The translations under genes and the position numbers were made by a program. Positions 12,341 to 25,159 of a stretch of DNA of 64,000 nt are shown here, in pieces. How positions within the stretch are numbered: the first letter of the stretch is position 1; each line of letters opens with the position of its first letter. Source of the DNA: Sipunculus nudus (lineage: Eukaryota > Annelida > Sipuncula > Golfingiida > Sipunculidae); the NCBI GenBank assembly GCA_026874595.1, contig CM049311.1, forward strand, positions 49,479,676-49,543,675, written 5' to 3'. Below the pieces are notes generated by a model. The model was not told where the DNA came from and ran no database searches. It saw nothing but the letters and a program-made list of their open reading frames with translations.

Positions 12341-14054
12341 CAAAGAAAATCCAAGGTTATTGTTATCACAGTTCTAAAGATGCATCTCATATTTTCGCCA
12401 AGGGCTATTGGGTTCATGTATCCCCTTTCGATCTGTTTCCAATTGTTTCCAAAACCGTCAAACGAGCTGGCTGCGGCCGTACTTTTGCCACAGGACATCG
12501 CAATTTAAGCTTGTGAGCTTAAAGCTTTTAACACAGGCCAACACGAACCATTAAGTAATGTGACAGATAGAACGTTGGTGAAACTTGAAGCTACAACATA
12601 ATTCACTCCTTCTTAAAGCTCACTAATAATCATTACAGCTAATGCTAATGTCCGTGAACTGGACTAAACAATTACGTACCAACGAGTTCCTTGGGTCTGG
12701 GTCATGTCCAGTGCAACGTATAAACTTATTTTCTCATTTTCCTGAACACGTGATTCCGAAAAAAGTCAATTTCACCTGCCTGTGGCCGATAAAACATTTC
12801 AATAGAAAATAATGCACTTTAAAGAATTCGCTAACTTCATCATGCGGCCACAAAAAAGTCATCTTCATCCGACTGCGTTGAATAAATAAAAAAAAAAAAA
12901 CACTTCCAAGAAAAACGTGGCCCTTTAAGAATTCCCAGTTCCATTGTAGGCCTTTTTGCTTCAAGCAAGCGGCTTGTCAGGTTGCAGTTGATTGAAGTTT
13001 ACGGATGTTTTGAAAAAAAAAATAAAATATTCACCTGAGGCTCTATCCGCGTGGCCCGATGGCAGTTCTCCGCAACCCGCTGGTCCTTAAACGACCGCTC
13101 GACTTAGAGAGACATTGCTGTTAACACCAGCGACTTGTCTTGTAACTAGGAAACATTCTCTATTGTTCCGAAGAAATTATTTAGATTAATATATATTATG
13201 TTGCTACATTTTAAATATATCAGCAAAATTAATATTCCACCTCTTGAGAAAATTGCAACTTTCTTAAAATGACGATCTACATTGTTATAAAAGGTAATTA
13301 TAAAAAAACAGAAACTGAGTTTAAAAGACCCGGGTTTTTACAAGTCATTTTAATTAATATGCACTTCTTTGTCCAATTTAGGTACATGTATTTTATCAGG
13401 ATGGACAATTAAGCATAAAAGTCTATTTTTGAATGGGGTCCTGCAAACATCACAAATACAGATATATACATTGCATGTTTATATTAATGCAGTCATTAAT
13501 ATGAAATATGCAAAAAAAGTGATTCAAAAGACATGTTTGTTATATAATTTAATCACAAATATATACTCTACGCGATGTATGCTTTGTTTGTTTTAAACAT
13601 ATTTATTTTAAATTGATCCTCCAAGTAGCTTAATAAAGCTAGAAGACTGATTTTAAAGTAAAAAACAAGTAAATAAACAAGAATTAAATATATGGAAACA
13701 AATATATACAAAGGATTCGAATGACCAAGGGGTCATCTCTTTTCCAAACATGACTTCATAAACAATGATTTATTACACAAATATGTGTGAAACGACGAAA
13801 CAAAATTTAAACTATATGAAACAATTATGGCAGTACTCATTGACTCGTTGTTCGTTGTGGTAGAAGACAGTGTATTTGGTAGATAGAAATTTACAAATAC
13901 CGCTGCCACCGCAAGATACGAAATCTTCTGGTGGACATCATATATTCCTGCATATATAATAATAAGCGAGTGGTCATTTCATCATAGAGAGTCGGGGAAC
14001 CATGTAGTAAACTAAAATTTGCATTCTAAGGAATGCAAACCTCCACCATGCGGT
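12341..14054. other. Non-coding stretch
   Basis: No gene recognised. It includes two related short blocks near 12768-12850 and 12840-12920 ('aaaaagtcaatttcacctg' against 'aaaaagtcatcttcatccg', each followed by an A-rich or CTTTAA-rich stretch) and a very AT-rich interval from about 13160 to 13700. The open frames are short and lack family resemblance. Confidence 0.5.
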
Positions 14055-14295
14055 GGGTCTCTAATGTGGGAAGCCCCTAAAACCGAGTTTGCATTCACTT
14101 ATGCTTCCCATATTCCCAGGTTAGTTTGTGCATTAGAGATAACAATTTTGTGAATAATCTTTGATGACGTTCCTGGACCCGGATCCTCACCAAAACCTAA
14201 TCGATTCTTTATTGACCCTTCCCGAAATGTCCTGAAAATGTCATGGTTCCATTTCTGATTGCGTGAGTTATGTTGTGAACAAATACACAAAGAAT
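14055..14295 (+). repeat. Dispersed repeat 1, copy 2
   Basis: Partner of 2190-2440 (same orientation, shared landmark blocks listed there). It lies just upstream of the left unit of the inferred 7 kb duplication. Confidence 0.7.
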
Positions 14296-14786
14296 AATAC
14301 AAACACGAACAAACGGGGATGACCGCCTGTCTTTCTGGCGGAGGCAAATGTGAGTTACGTATGTGGGACATGGTTCAACCAACTGAGAAGAACTGACATT
14401 CTGATAGAGGATACATGAGAGATTATTGAAATATCGTATTCTTTTAATCAAATATAGAGGGCAAATCAGTAGGTAATATTCGTTTATTTCATCAAATGCC
14501 TCAAAATCACATCATAGGGAAGACACTGCCCCGTTTTTAAATAGATAATCGTTCAATGGAGATGCATTTATTCATAGTCTTGCAAGCAAGATATTTCCGA
14601 TTCTGTTACCAATTTTATTATAAGGGGGAGTCGGGCACTTTCTTAAAATGTTCGCTTAAAAAGTTTCGTGTAGGAAAAAAATCCCGTTTTTTTATTACGC
14701 GTTATAAGTTATTCCAGAGCTACCCTTTGGCAGAGGTATTTATCCAAAGTTTACTTTGCGGTTTTGGTACAAGTTTGAGGGATTAA

Positions 14787-15345
14787 ACTCATTTATTGCC
14801 AACTTTATCAATGACATATGACAGTTAGATATATCATATAAATGTTGTAGCGCGTATAAAAAGCGTCCTAAGAAGCTTTCTTCAGTGCGAGGCTCAGGCC
14901 TAGATAATCAACTCTTTCATCATACCCCACCAACCGTTATCAATTTATCGGTATAATTTATCGCGATACGGTGACTCGCATATTGCGTGTTGCTTTATAG
15001 TTTGCATGCATCGATAATTTTTCGATACAACCGTGACTGAAATTGATCTATTATTGTAGTAAAATTAGGTTTCTGTTACAAATGTTCATATCTAAATCAC
15101 CACCTATCCCTCTCCGTGGAAAAACAGTCCAGAAAACTGTTATTGCAAATGTTCTTCGGGTTCTGTCAATATTAAATAAGTACTTTACTGAGTAATTTTG
15201 CTTTATTCCCTATCAGAAATTAAGTGATCTGCAAAAAATGTCATTGTGAATTTATACTTAAAGTGATAACGGATTAATGACATATTTAATGTGTTGTATG
15301 TACCAGAAAATACACTTTTCTCCCACATATGGTAATATATTGCCA
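14787..15345 (+). repeat. CGATA-rich dispersed repeat, copy 1 of 3
   Basis: It matches 22595-23115 closely and 57440-57935 in its second half. Shared landmarks: 'tcatttattg(c)aactttatca', 'cagtgcgaggctcagg', 'tatcgcgatacggt', 'gtagtaaaat(a)agg(t)ttctgttac', 'aagtactttactgagtaatt'. A cluster of CGATA/TATCG half-palindromes lies in the middle. No protein is encoded; the family is unknown to me. Confidence 0.8.
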
Positions 15346-17132
15346 TACGAAAATTGTAGGGAATACCCAGCCGTTGTACGATTTATAATAAGTTATCATG
15401 TATTCAGAAAATATCGGCATGTGATCACACAATGAAAATGGCTCCAAGACTCCTGAATTTTTATAATATTCGGGCAGGAATTCGTGAAAATCTGGATTTT
15501 TAGTGGTTAAACAGTTAGAGGTAGTTCAAACATATTTAATTCGATTAGATTATACAGGTAGCACCAAGCGCTTATGTTTTTTCCAAAATACAAAAAAAGT
15601 AACACATTGCAAATGTCAAGGTGGAAGCATAACCAGTAGACAATGTACAACAAAATTAACCAACAGAGAAATTTAATAGTCGTTTTACCCCCCCCCCCCC
15701 AAAAAAAAGGCTAGAATTGTTAACATCATTGAGGGGAGGCACATTGTAAAAAAAGGTAATCAGATAAGCAATAGTATGAACAAGCATGTACAAAATAACA
15801 CTGAATTAATTAGGAGAATCGCATACTGGAAATAAAGAAGTCCTGGACTTCCTTTCATAACTGAATACATTGTTCAAGTTTTTAGCCCTCATGACCATTT
15901 AAACATGAGGATAAGAAGAATGCTCGGCTATTTAGATTAGTCAGCTTAATGCTGGAGGTTGGTCAGGCATCAGACAAAATAGCCGTAATGGTCTTAGCTG
16001 TAGCAGATCAAAATAATCAAGTTTTGTTTGTCCATGGTTTCACATTCCAAGCAAAAGCTAAACATTAAGAATGCCTAGAATCACTGCTAACGACTGCTTT
16101 CCGCTGTCACGAAAATAATATGATAATAATAAGACCCATTTTAAAAGTAAAGAACTATTACCGAATACGGGTCGCTAACGATTTCAATGTGTGTGTCACC
16201 TGTTTACGTTACCCAACACAGTAGCTTCTGACAATATATTATTTGGAAAGTTTATAGATTAAATACAAAGCTCTAGGTAACAGACCGTGAAGTATGATTA
16301 ATATTTAGACAAATGAAATCGACCTTCACTCTGAAAGCTGGAGACACGTTTCGTGCATTTTTTGAAACGCCTGTTTGTCCCATTTTTTAAAAACGTCGCA
16401 ATATTCTCAACATTTTTCAAATTAAACTTGAAAATGTTTTGCTTTTACACGCGTTTCAAAGCTTTTTCCTGTAAAAGGCTATTGTTTTTTGAAACACAAT
16501 AATTTTCACATGTTGGGTATTGAAACATGTTTTCCGGCAAAACACCTCTGAACACGTTTTAAATACTAATAAACCTGTTTCAACTTCTTTATTACATGAA
16601 ACGCCTTTTTGTCCCATCTTTTTAAACGCGTTGTCAATTGAAATCATGTTTTACCTTATACTAGTTGCTTTGTATTCAGTTTAAACTGAACGCAATGAGA
16701 TACATTACTTGTTGAAATTTGATTTAAATGTTTCTCGAATTTTCTAGATCTTGTTCTTGGAGCGTACTACATGTGGGATGACACATAAGGAACACTTTGA
16801 AGTTACGAAGTAATGATTTACTGAAATCTGAAACTTTGAGTATCAAACATTAACACAAATTAAAGTTACTGTTTCTTTCAATCTATAACTCTGTATCCTC
16901 TTATGCTTCACCAGGCACACCATACTCGCTTGGATTAGAATTAAAAACTTTTAGATAGCAACACTGCTTGAAACCCCTATATTTAAATTCAATTCAAATG
17001 TGGTTTATATTCATATAAAACCCCATAGAGTATACATTACTTTAAACCTCCTACAGTAAACTTTGTTATACTATACATTTAAAAAAAATGTTCGTTCATT
17101 TTTACATGATTTTGAAACATTTAAAAAATTAA
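15346..17132. other. Non-coding stretch
   Basis: No supportable gene. A short poly-C/poly-A tract lies near 15690. A direct repeat 'tgaaacgcctntttgtccca' occurs at 16363 and 16597. The block at about 16255-16325 matches 25160-25245 ('aatacaaagctctaggnaaca', 'gaagtatgattnatat'), part of the inferred segmental duplication. Confidence 0.55.
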
Positions 17133-17352
17133 TTTTTAAAGGTACACTATATTAAGCTCCCAGTAACTGTGATCCGCTTTTTAATGGACTAATATTAAAC
17201 TGCATGACAATATCTTAGTGTTTTATGTTTTTTTCTCTATCATGATCCTGTCTACCCAGAAACTGAAATTTTAAGTTTTTATTTAACAAATTAAAGAATG
17301 AAAAAGTGGATAACTGTTACTAGGGGCTTAAAGTGGTGTACCTTTTAAAAAA
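17133..17352. mobile_element. 220-bp MITE with about 55-bp terminal inverted repeats
   Basis: The left end 'ttttaaaggtacac' continues as a long match to the reverse complement of the right end: GGTACAC, TTAAGC, CC(C)AGTAAC, ATCC, CTTTTT appear in order on both arms. The interior is only about 100 bp and AT-rich. Flanks on both sides contain 'taaaaaatta', a possible target duplication that is hard to judge in such AT-rich sequence. The superfamily is unclear. Confidence 0.7.
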
Positions 17353-17354
17353 TT

Positions 17355-17386
<32 letters not shown>

Positions 17387-18421
17387 TGAATTATGTATGT
17401 ATTATATTTAATGAGGTTACTTCATTCACTTAGCCTATTACTTCAAATCATGTTAAACTGAAAATCTAAATTAAAATTAAAAAGAAATAACTCAATGCAG
17501 CATTTTCAATCTTCTTTACCCTCTGCTCAGATGTTTAAAAATTAAAAACTTCAACAGCAAATCACTGTTCAATTAGCTCTCAGTAAGTCATATTTAAATA
17601 TATATGTATGCCAAAAATAAGGAATTTAAGTAAAGCCCCCTGAGGTGTATTGGATGGCCATGATTGCCCTCCTGCAAAAACAGAGGCACAGGGGGGTTCT
17701 GTAAAGCATTTATCTGCTTTCCTTAGGGGAGGCAACAATGATCAAACCCCTTCCAGAACATGATATGTTTAAAGTCCTTCATAATACCTGAAAAGTTTAT
17801 TATGGAAGGTGCTAAAATATATTAATTATAATAGGCGAGAATTTCAATCTTGTCAGCTTATAATGTAAACCAATAACATCAAACAAAATATACCTTTATA
17901 CAGAGATGAGCAGGTCTGCAGGAATATATTGATATCACGGTACAGTAAATTTGAAGAGACTGCCAGTCTGCTTTGTCACATCATGGGTTAAAAATCATAA
18001 TGGCATGAAAAATCATAATAACTATACCACTGTCCTGTTTATGGTTTAAGAAAATGTTTTTTTTTTCAGTATATTGAGTGAACTAAACATTTTAAATAAT
18101 TCCTATTACTGGAATTTTGAATAGATGGGTAATGTCATGTTAAACAGAGAGAAGATTTGTACAATTCCTAGTTGCATAAAAGGAATGCAAATTTACCCTA
18201 AGAGGGGGTTTCATGAGGCTATCAAGGTCAAACAATTAAACTATAATGCAAACTATAAATTATTTACAATATATCAATACAAATCAATAGTGCAGAGTAG
18301 AGACATATGACTGTGTATATAATATAGGTAAAACATAAACAAATGAATACTCAGAATAATTTATCTTATTTTTGCACAATGAAAGGTACTTGTACTTAAG
18401 TACAGACCCCTGTCCCCTTTC
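17353..18421. other. Non-coding stretch
   Basis: AT-rich with an imperfect (TA)n tract at 17355-17386. The block 17630-17790 is richer in G+C ('ccccctgaggtgtattgga', 'ggcacaggggggttctg') and may be part of a dispersed repeat, but no second copy was seen in the window. Confidence 0.45.
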
Positions 18422-18700
18422 TCACAAATCCCCGAGTGTAATTTTCCTCTTCTGGATATTGTGGATCTCTGGAAGGGCATTAGTCCCTCGGTGTAACAGT
18501 GAACCCAACCATCCTAAATTCTTGGACATGCCCCTTGTTCCAGTACTTATGGGTGCCTCCTTTGCCAGTAAAATCCTATAATGACGTCCACACAGTTTTC
18601 TCACAGTCCGCCATGTCCATTTTATGGGGTTATGAAAAATGTCGCCAAGTCTAGGCTTTCTTCTCAAACCATGTTTTAACTTGTTTGCATGAAAATCACA
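18422..18700 (-). other. Unrecognised open frame, possibly a relic
   Basis: The minus strand is open for 93 codons between a TGA at 18701-18703 and its own TGA at 18422-18424. The translation has a non-random look, basic and with evenly spread charged residues (for example 'RKPRLGDIFHNP' and 'IHNIQKRKITLGDL' at the C-terminal end). There is no ATG near its upstream end, no clear splice acceptor, and I do not recognise a family. About 130 bp beyond its upstream end on the plus strand (18838-18860) is a GGACGGACGACGGA module like those in the tandem-core elements, so it may belong to a dispersed repeat. It could be a terminal exon, a decayed transposon frame or chance. Confidence 0.2.
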
Positions 18701-18703
18701 TCA

Positions 18704-19489
18704 TGTAAATCAATGTTTTCCACATCAATTATAAATGTAATCTCTCTTTCTACCCCTGGTGCAAAAAAAATATTGGGCTTGTTTGCCTTATGTGGAATTT
18801 AAATCTGTGGGTCAAAAAGTATCAAAATGAGGCGGCAAGCAGACGGACGGACGACGGATATCGCTAGTGCTCAGTTGACATATACTTAGTTATAAGCAGT
18901 TGAAAACAATGATATACACGTATTTGTTTAAAATGTTTGCCATGCATGTATTCGTCATTTCATGCATTATAAGTCAATTGAATGGTAATGACTGAGTGAT
19001 AATAGAGGTGTTTGTAGTTAACAGCGGTAATCAACCTTTCAGTAGGTATGCAGCTTTTTCAACTTTGAATATGCGTTGAGCCCATGCTACGACTTCGTCC
19101 ACTGACCATTCCTTATTTCCTTCCATATCCAATCACAGGTAGTTTCCAATGTACTAAAGCTTGTCCTTTAATTCGTTCCGTTAACCGCGCGTTTCCGTCA
19201 TAAAGTGTCCTTTTAAACACCTATAAAGCCCGCCCGTTCGATTTGATTTAGAGCTAAACATGTTTAAAACGTGTGTCAAACATGTTGAAGCATCTCACGA
19301 CTAAAAATAAATTATAGTGCCGTACCACATGTTTTAAACATGTCTCTATCCAAAACATATTATAAACTGAGACATGTCGCATCTAATTTGAAACGGCAAC
19401 TAACCCTCACTTTTTGCAGTGTTCTAAAAATAAGGCTTTGTTGTAATTGGCGTTTTAATTCGGCGTGCATTTATTTACTGAATGTACAC
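18704..19489. other. Non-coding stretch
   Basis: It contains a GGACGGACGACGGA module at about 18843-18856 and a cluster of 'ttaaacatgt' or 'aaacatgt' half-palindromes at 19255-19345. No gene seen. Confidence 0.45.
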
Positions 19490-19870
19490 TTGGTGCCAGT
19501 GTTAATTTGTCAGTCTGAAACTTTTAAAACAGTGGAGAGAGTGCACCAGCGTAACACCGGCCTTTAATTAGGGAATGCAATTTTGTCAATCAAGGTCATA
19601 TGATACATTGGCTCTCGTAAGCGCATTCAAGAAATGTCCTTGCTAGGATCGATTAAGGTGTACTGCTTGGGTTTCCGGTGTAGTCTGTAGTCCATTATGA
19701 TTCCCGGACAACCCCTAATTTCAAAAGCCATATAGCATACCGGCTACTCCAGGAAATAATCTTATAAATGATGATGGCTGGCCATTCAATCTGTCCTGTT
19801 CTGATAGGGAGCGGGTTTCTATTTCCAGCAAAGACATGCCACCTTGGTTTAGTCATCTGAACGTTGTCAG
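19490..19870 (+). repeat. Dispersed repeat 2, copy 1
   Basis: It matches 25250-25665 in the same orientation over most of its length, for example 'gtcagtctgaaac', 'gatacattggctctcgt', 'aggatcgat(t/c)aaggtgta', 'gcataccggctact' and 'ataaatgatgatg'. It is part of the collinear series that suggests a 7 kb segmental duplication. Confidence 0.85.
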
Positions 19871-20419
19871 TTCTCTGTGATACTTAATCAATTACTGGTT
19901 TTATACCTGCGAAATGATTATTACTAATATGGTCAGAACAGACGTATTCTTACTAATAGCAAAACTAAACGTTTGTTTTATTGTGACGTCATAAATCATA
20001 TTGGAAATTTCCTTTTTCCTGAAAGGACTATTCAGTCCACTTAATGACGTCATATACCCCTGTTTATCAAACAAGATGCCAGCTTAAACGATTAAACTGC
20101 CGTTACCTCATATCCTTTCCATGCCCTTTTTAACCATGATATAAATTATGTAGTGTCATTCTTGTACCATCATAATATACGTTATTCCAGGCTAAAACTA
20201 AAAAAAAAGACTTAATAACACGCCCTTTATTATATTTATAACTAAACTCATGTAATGTTGAAAAGTGTTTCCCAACGTGAAAACAAACTGATAAGAATGA
20301 TTTTTTGTAGGAGCCGGGAGAGGTTTCTGACCGAAATGTTCACCCCATCATCTCGATTTCCGTTGGTACCAGGTTTTGGCTAATCTTCTCTGTTTATTAT
20401 TAGGCTGGATGGACTACTC
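19871..20419. other. Non-coding stretch
   Basis: Ordinary AT-rich intergenic DNA; nothing recognised. Confidence 0.5.
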
Positions 20420-21430
20420 GGGCGATGCAAAAGTGCAAATCTGAGTTCCAAAGAAATGGTGTAGGGCTTATAAAAATCTCAGTAATCTCTTCAGTCTTTA
20501 ATATATTGCAACAAATCGCCCCTCATTTTAAAGAGTGGAAATATAACATTAACCTCAAATCATGCTTGCAGATATCTGGTGAAACTTAATTTCTTTTTAA
20601 ATGTTGCTTCCATATTACCTTTCTTGAGTGAAAAGTTTTACCAAAGCTGTCCATTTAAGATCCATATACTAACTATCGGTATCAGTGGTCAGCTACAGCA
20701 ATGTATTGTCAGGGCAGGCTATAAAGGAAAAAAGTGTGCGTTTTTTTTGTGACAGCATGTGTTAATAACCCCCCCCCCCCCCTTATGAAAACCTGAATAT
20801 CTCGATCATAGGTTAGGGGTATGGTTAATGAAAATCTCTCTAACATTTTATGTATTAACATAATGAAATAAATTTCTCTTCATATAAAAGAGTAGGAATT
20901 TTAATTTAGCCTCAAATCATGCTTGATGATATATTGTGAAAAGTCACAGGGATCGACAAGTGCATGAAATTAATTTTTTTTTATAAAATTTTGTTTCTTT
21001 GTACTACCCTTCTTGAGTGAACAATTTGTTTGAAGCTATCCATTTAAGATTCATAAACACAATATTGGTATCAGAGGTCAGCTGCACCTCTCTGGAATAT
21101 CATCAGGGTAGATGCAAATCTGCTGATTTCGATCCCAGGATAGTAGTAGTTGTAATGGGAACTTCATATATATTTAATATGCTGGAATAAATTAGCCTTC
21201 ATATAAAAGATAAGGTATATTTCTCTAACCTCGAGTCATATTGAAGGATATTTTTAGAAAGATTAAGGTCAGATGTGTCAACGAATGCATAACATTTAAT
21301 TCCATAAAAAGTCTTTTCCCGCTATTTTCTATTATTTTCAATTATTCTTTATTTCCAGTGAGTGAAATGTTTAACCTTTAGGTGTTTGTTGTAGATTCTT
21401 TTAGTAATTAATGTATAAGCTGGTTAATTG
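20420..21430 (+). repeat. Degenerate tandem repeat, about 350-400 bp units
   Basis: Three diverged units are visible. Landmarks recur: 'cctcaaatcatgcttg(c/a)' near 20551 and 20910 (third, weaker, near 21227), 'cttcttgagtga' near 20620 and 21008, 'catttaagat(c/t)cata' near 20651 and 21042, 'ggtatca(g)tggtcagct' near 20679 and 21066. Poly-C lies at about 20769-20782. Confidence 0.65.
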
Positions 21431-21454
21431 TAAAGCTGGTATTGGTAAAGTAAG

Positions 21455-22205
21455 ATTAAAACCTTCACCTCAGTGAGGGCAATCCCTGCAATGTACGAAA
21501 TAACACAAGTTTATCCTGATTAAACCGACAGCAGGATCAGAAAGTTTTCAAATTGAAAACCTCAAGCCTCAAGACACCTTTATATATTAAATGTCGGAAT
21601 ATATAAGGCACCCTGAGGGAATTACAGCGCTTGATTTACTTTTACCCAGGGTATCCTAGCCATTTGCTTTATAATCCTGAAGCAGGGATAGTCTAATTTT
21701 CTGGGGAAAGTTTACGTTCCCGTCTTATATTACAAGTACAGTAAGTGAACAAGCTACAATCTTGCCCTGTGGCTCAACCTCGTGAACTAACCTTCCTTGC
21801 ACAATAAGTCACGACGACCAGCTTCTCAACCAGGTTTTAAGTCACATTGTACTTTAGTCCAGATAACACAGATTTTGCATGGGTGTCGTAACCATAGTTC
21901 CTTAACGTAAAATGCTTAATTAACATATAGAGCAGTTATCACTGAATACTTCGTTTTTATCCTAATCGTTCATAGAATCAAGGACTTTATAATACACAAA
22001 ACGGACAAAATATTTGAATTTAAAAGATTGTTAATAAAAATATATTCCACCACAGCCTGATATAAGGAAACCGGTATTAATAGTTATTATTTGTTCTTCC
22101 TGCCCGGCAAGCTTTATCTACAATACAAGTACAGAAATATAATTCCATTGAGTCATTGACCATATTTTCTCGCATCAAAAGTAAAAAGTGTCAGATGACC
22201 GTGAC
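21455..22205 (+). repeat. Dispersed repeat 3, copy 1
   Basis: It matches 28437-29157 in the same orientation. Shared landmarks: 'aaaaccttcacctcagtgag', 'taaaccgacagcagg', 'tagtctaatt', 'gtttacgttcccgtcttata', 'gaccagcttctcaaccagg' and 'gtgtcagatgac'. The right end of this block closes the left unit of the inferred duplication. Confidence 0.85.
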
Positions 22206-22594
22206 ACTGATAAAACACCTTAAGGCATACTTTGCCTATGTAAACTAGTGTTTGGCCAGTTGACGTCATCGCTGTCATAACTACAGGCATTTTCATGCAA
22301 ACATTGTTTATATAAGCCCCCTGGCATTCAACCCTGAACACTTAAACCAAATATGGATTAGTTTCAATAGCCGCAGTTTTGAATGGGTAGATAATAATGA
22401 CCAGTATTTTTTATTCACAAAACTGGTATATGTGTACTGCGTCTTGACATAATTCAGATATTTGATTAAAAAAATGCTAAAACGTCATGTCAATGGATTT
22501 AAATATTATGAGTGCACTGGACCGAACAAATGCAAATGTGCGATAAATTAGAAGTATTCACCCAAAGTTTAATTCTCGATCTTATTACAATTTC

Positions 22595-23115
22595 CTTTGA
22601 AGGATTTAACTCATTTATTGCTAACTTTATCAAAGATGTGTGATATATATAATCTAAATTGTTTTAGAGCGAATACGAAGTGTCCCAAGGAGTATTGTTC
22701 AGTGCGAGGCTCAGGTCCTGATAGTCAGCTCTCATTATACCTCACCACTCGTTATCGATTCATCGGTATATCGCGATACGGTAAATTGCATAGTGCGTAT
22801 AGCGTTGTTTTCATGTCTCAATCTTTTTCGATGTTTTGTCAAACGAAACTGAACTGTTATTGATCTATTGTAGTAAAATAAGGTTTCTGTTACAAAAATG
22901 AATATTTGAATCACTATCCCTTCCCGTGCAAAAGACGGTCCAAAAAACTTTATTGAAAATGTTTCTTAAAGCTCTGTCAACAATAAATAAGTACTTTACT
23001 GAGTAATTTAGCTTTATTCAGATTAATGTCATTGTATAATGTCTGCATATAATGTCATTGTAAGTTTATATTTAACGTGATAAAGGGCCAATGGCATTTT
23101 AATGTGTTGTATGAG
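22595..23115 (+). repeat. CGATA-rich dispersed repeat, copy 2 of 3
   Basis: Partner of 14787-15345 with the same landmarks in the same order. It opens the right unit of the inferred duplication, only about 400 bp after the left unit ends. Confidence 0.85.
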
Positions 23116-23124
23116 TCGTGATAC

Positions 23125-23600
23125 AAGCACTGTCGAGGAATGCATCGCAGTGGTCTTCCATGTTGCATTCTTTTTGTGGTAAACAGCCCATAATCTTAAA
23201 TTATGCTACAATTGATGAATTAACACAAGAGAATACATCTTAACTCACAACCAAAACTGAAACACCGCCTCTATGGTAACTATCATTTCCTGTATCGCGT
23301 ACAAGTTGGCTGCGTCTAGTAACCCGTGTGAGCCATGCTTGTATTCATGCGGTCAGAAATTCAACAAACATGCGTTGGGGTTTACCTTAATTTGTGTAAA
23401 AATGGAACTTTTCTAGCTCATGTTTGGTGTTCTAAGAAAGTTCACTAAAGTGCTAACGATTAATCTGGATTATGTCAATTGACAGTGGCCCTGTAGGCAA
23501 TGAGGCGTTTTCAGAAATGACGAAAATATTTGCATCCTCATGTGGCCTTATAATGCGTTCCTCAGAATTAGATGTAAAGGCACTCTGACAGCCAGTAATC
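23125..23600 (+). repeat. Dispersed repeat 4, copy 1 of 3
   Basis: Related blocks at 43930-44400 and 45690-46080 share 'gtggtaaacag', 'atgaattaacaca', 'tacat(c/a)ttaac(t/c)cacaa', 'gtcagaaattcaacaaacat' (first two only) and 'tgcatcctca'. The ends are not defined and no protein is encoded. Confidence 0.7.
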
Positions 23601-24134
23601 TGGTCGTAAAGTCAGAGGGCGGATATGGCGCTAGGTCAAGGACGGGTCGTTTTGGAGTTAGTCCAAGTGGCCGTAGGAAAATTGAATAATTAGTCCTTCA
23701 AGGTTCTTGTATAATTGCACATAAATGTAGGCTTCCGTTTCACCGATGACATCGGATTTTCTGTCCTCTCACTCCATACGGCCTTGATTTTAAGCAAGAG
23801 ACGAGGGTCAGACCCATCAATTTTGTTTTATTTTCAGGTATAGGTGTTATGTGTTATGTTATTGACGTTGATTAAATGTCTACTAATTAATGCTATTCAA
23901 TTAACAAGCCGAATCTTTATAAAGATCAAGGAGCTTTCAGTTATAGTATAAATCCTGAATTCTTTAAATCCCTACAGACAGGTGCACACAATACAGTGCT
24001 ATAAAAAGAACTGTTTAACCGGCCTATATGAAATATATCATATATATCAAATTAGTTTACTTGAATTATATTTCAGATATTGACATGCATATATAAAAAG
24101 TAAACAGCGTGTTAAAAAGTTTTAGAGTATATAC

Positions 24135-25060
24135 GTTATGTGAAATAAGATAAAATAAGATAAGATACTTCTTTTTCTACATATACGTAATAAAAGTATT
24201 ACGTATATGTCTTGATTAGTTAGTTGTAAAAAACACACTGAAGAAGAATAAATACACAAATTAAAAAAATTGTCTACAGATTAGTTTTCCGCAATGGATT
24301 GGTTAATGTTCCGGATTGCTGACACGTAAGTACTCGTTAAAGTTCTTTTTGAATAACTTATGAACGGCCGATTACGAGCTCTAGATTTCATTATTTGGAA
24401 TATATGGTGTGATGGGTGATTAGAAGCTTTAACGATTTCATTCGCTTTCTTAAGCAATCTCTTATGGTAGATTGATTCAAACGATAGTAAAGAAGTCCCG
24501 ATTATCGTCTCAGCCGTTTTAATAACCCCTTTTAGTAACTTCCCTTCCTCGGCATTGAAGCTTCCTTCCCACACAGTAACAATGAGAGCCAAGACTCAAT
24601 TAATGCTCTATAAAATTTCAGCAGCACCGGTAGGTCTAGACCAAACCCTTTAAGTCTCCTAAAAAAGTACAGCCGCTGTTAAGCCTTCTTCGTACAATAA
24701 TTTACATTTTCTTACCACTTCAAGTTTGATGACATATGAACATCTAAAAAATTTAAAAAATCAACAATATCCACCGCAGAATCATTAAGTTCAATGGGCT
24801 AGATCTCTGGTCTTTTACCCCGAAGGTCTATGATCGTCTCCTTTGTTTCCCAAACATTCAACTCTTAAGTTGTTTTCAGAGCACCACGTAGTGAAGTTTT
24901 CAATTTTATGACGGTGTTCCCTTTCGTTACCTCCTCGGAGAAGTCCTGTAACAGTTGTGTCATCTGCAAATGTCACTATTAGACAATCGATCATCAGATT
25001 TCGGCACTCAGAAATTAAGAATGCAGATGATGCTGAATGATTTTTGGATGCGGATTATCA
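24135..25060 (-). pseudogene. Decayed non-LTR retrotransposon, reverse transcriptase C-terminal part
   Basis: On the minus strand the frame near 24960-24940 carries the catalytic FADD motif (palm motif C, Y/FADD) in a typical context (F-A-D-D-T-T-V-T-G-L-L). It is followed by a 'NNLR' block and, in shifted frames, 'RGKRPEI' and 'NFLDVHMSSNLKW', familiar from the segment after the palm in CR1/Rex1/jockey-like reverse transcriptases. An uninterrupted end (24592-24281) then resembles the usual C-terminal segment with 'NTA/TAETIIG' and 'HPSHHIF'. Several frameshifts and stops interrupt the frame, so it is dead. The 5' part (endonuclease and RT fingers) is absent. A 'tatcttatcttatttta' tail at about 24165-24140 fits the short-repeat 3' end of CR1/L2/Rex1-type elements. 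Family assignment is by recall of motifs, not by search. Confidence 0.85.
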
Positions 25061-25159
25061 TTGGTATAATTATTATTATTATTATCATCTGTAAAATTGT
25101 TGCACCTACTGCAAGTCACAAATCAAATCCCATTTTTGCTGTAATTTTAAATGTAAGTT

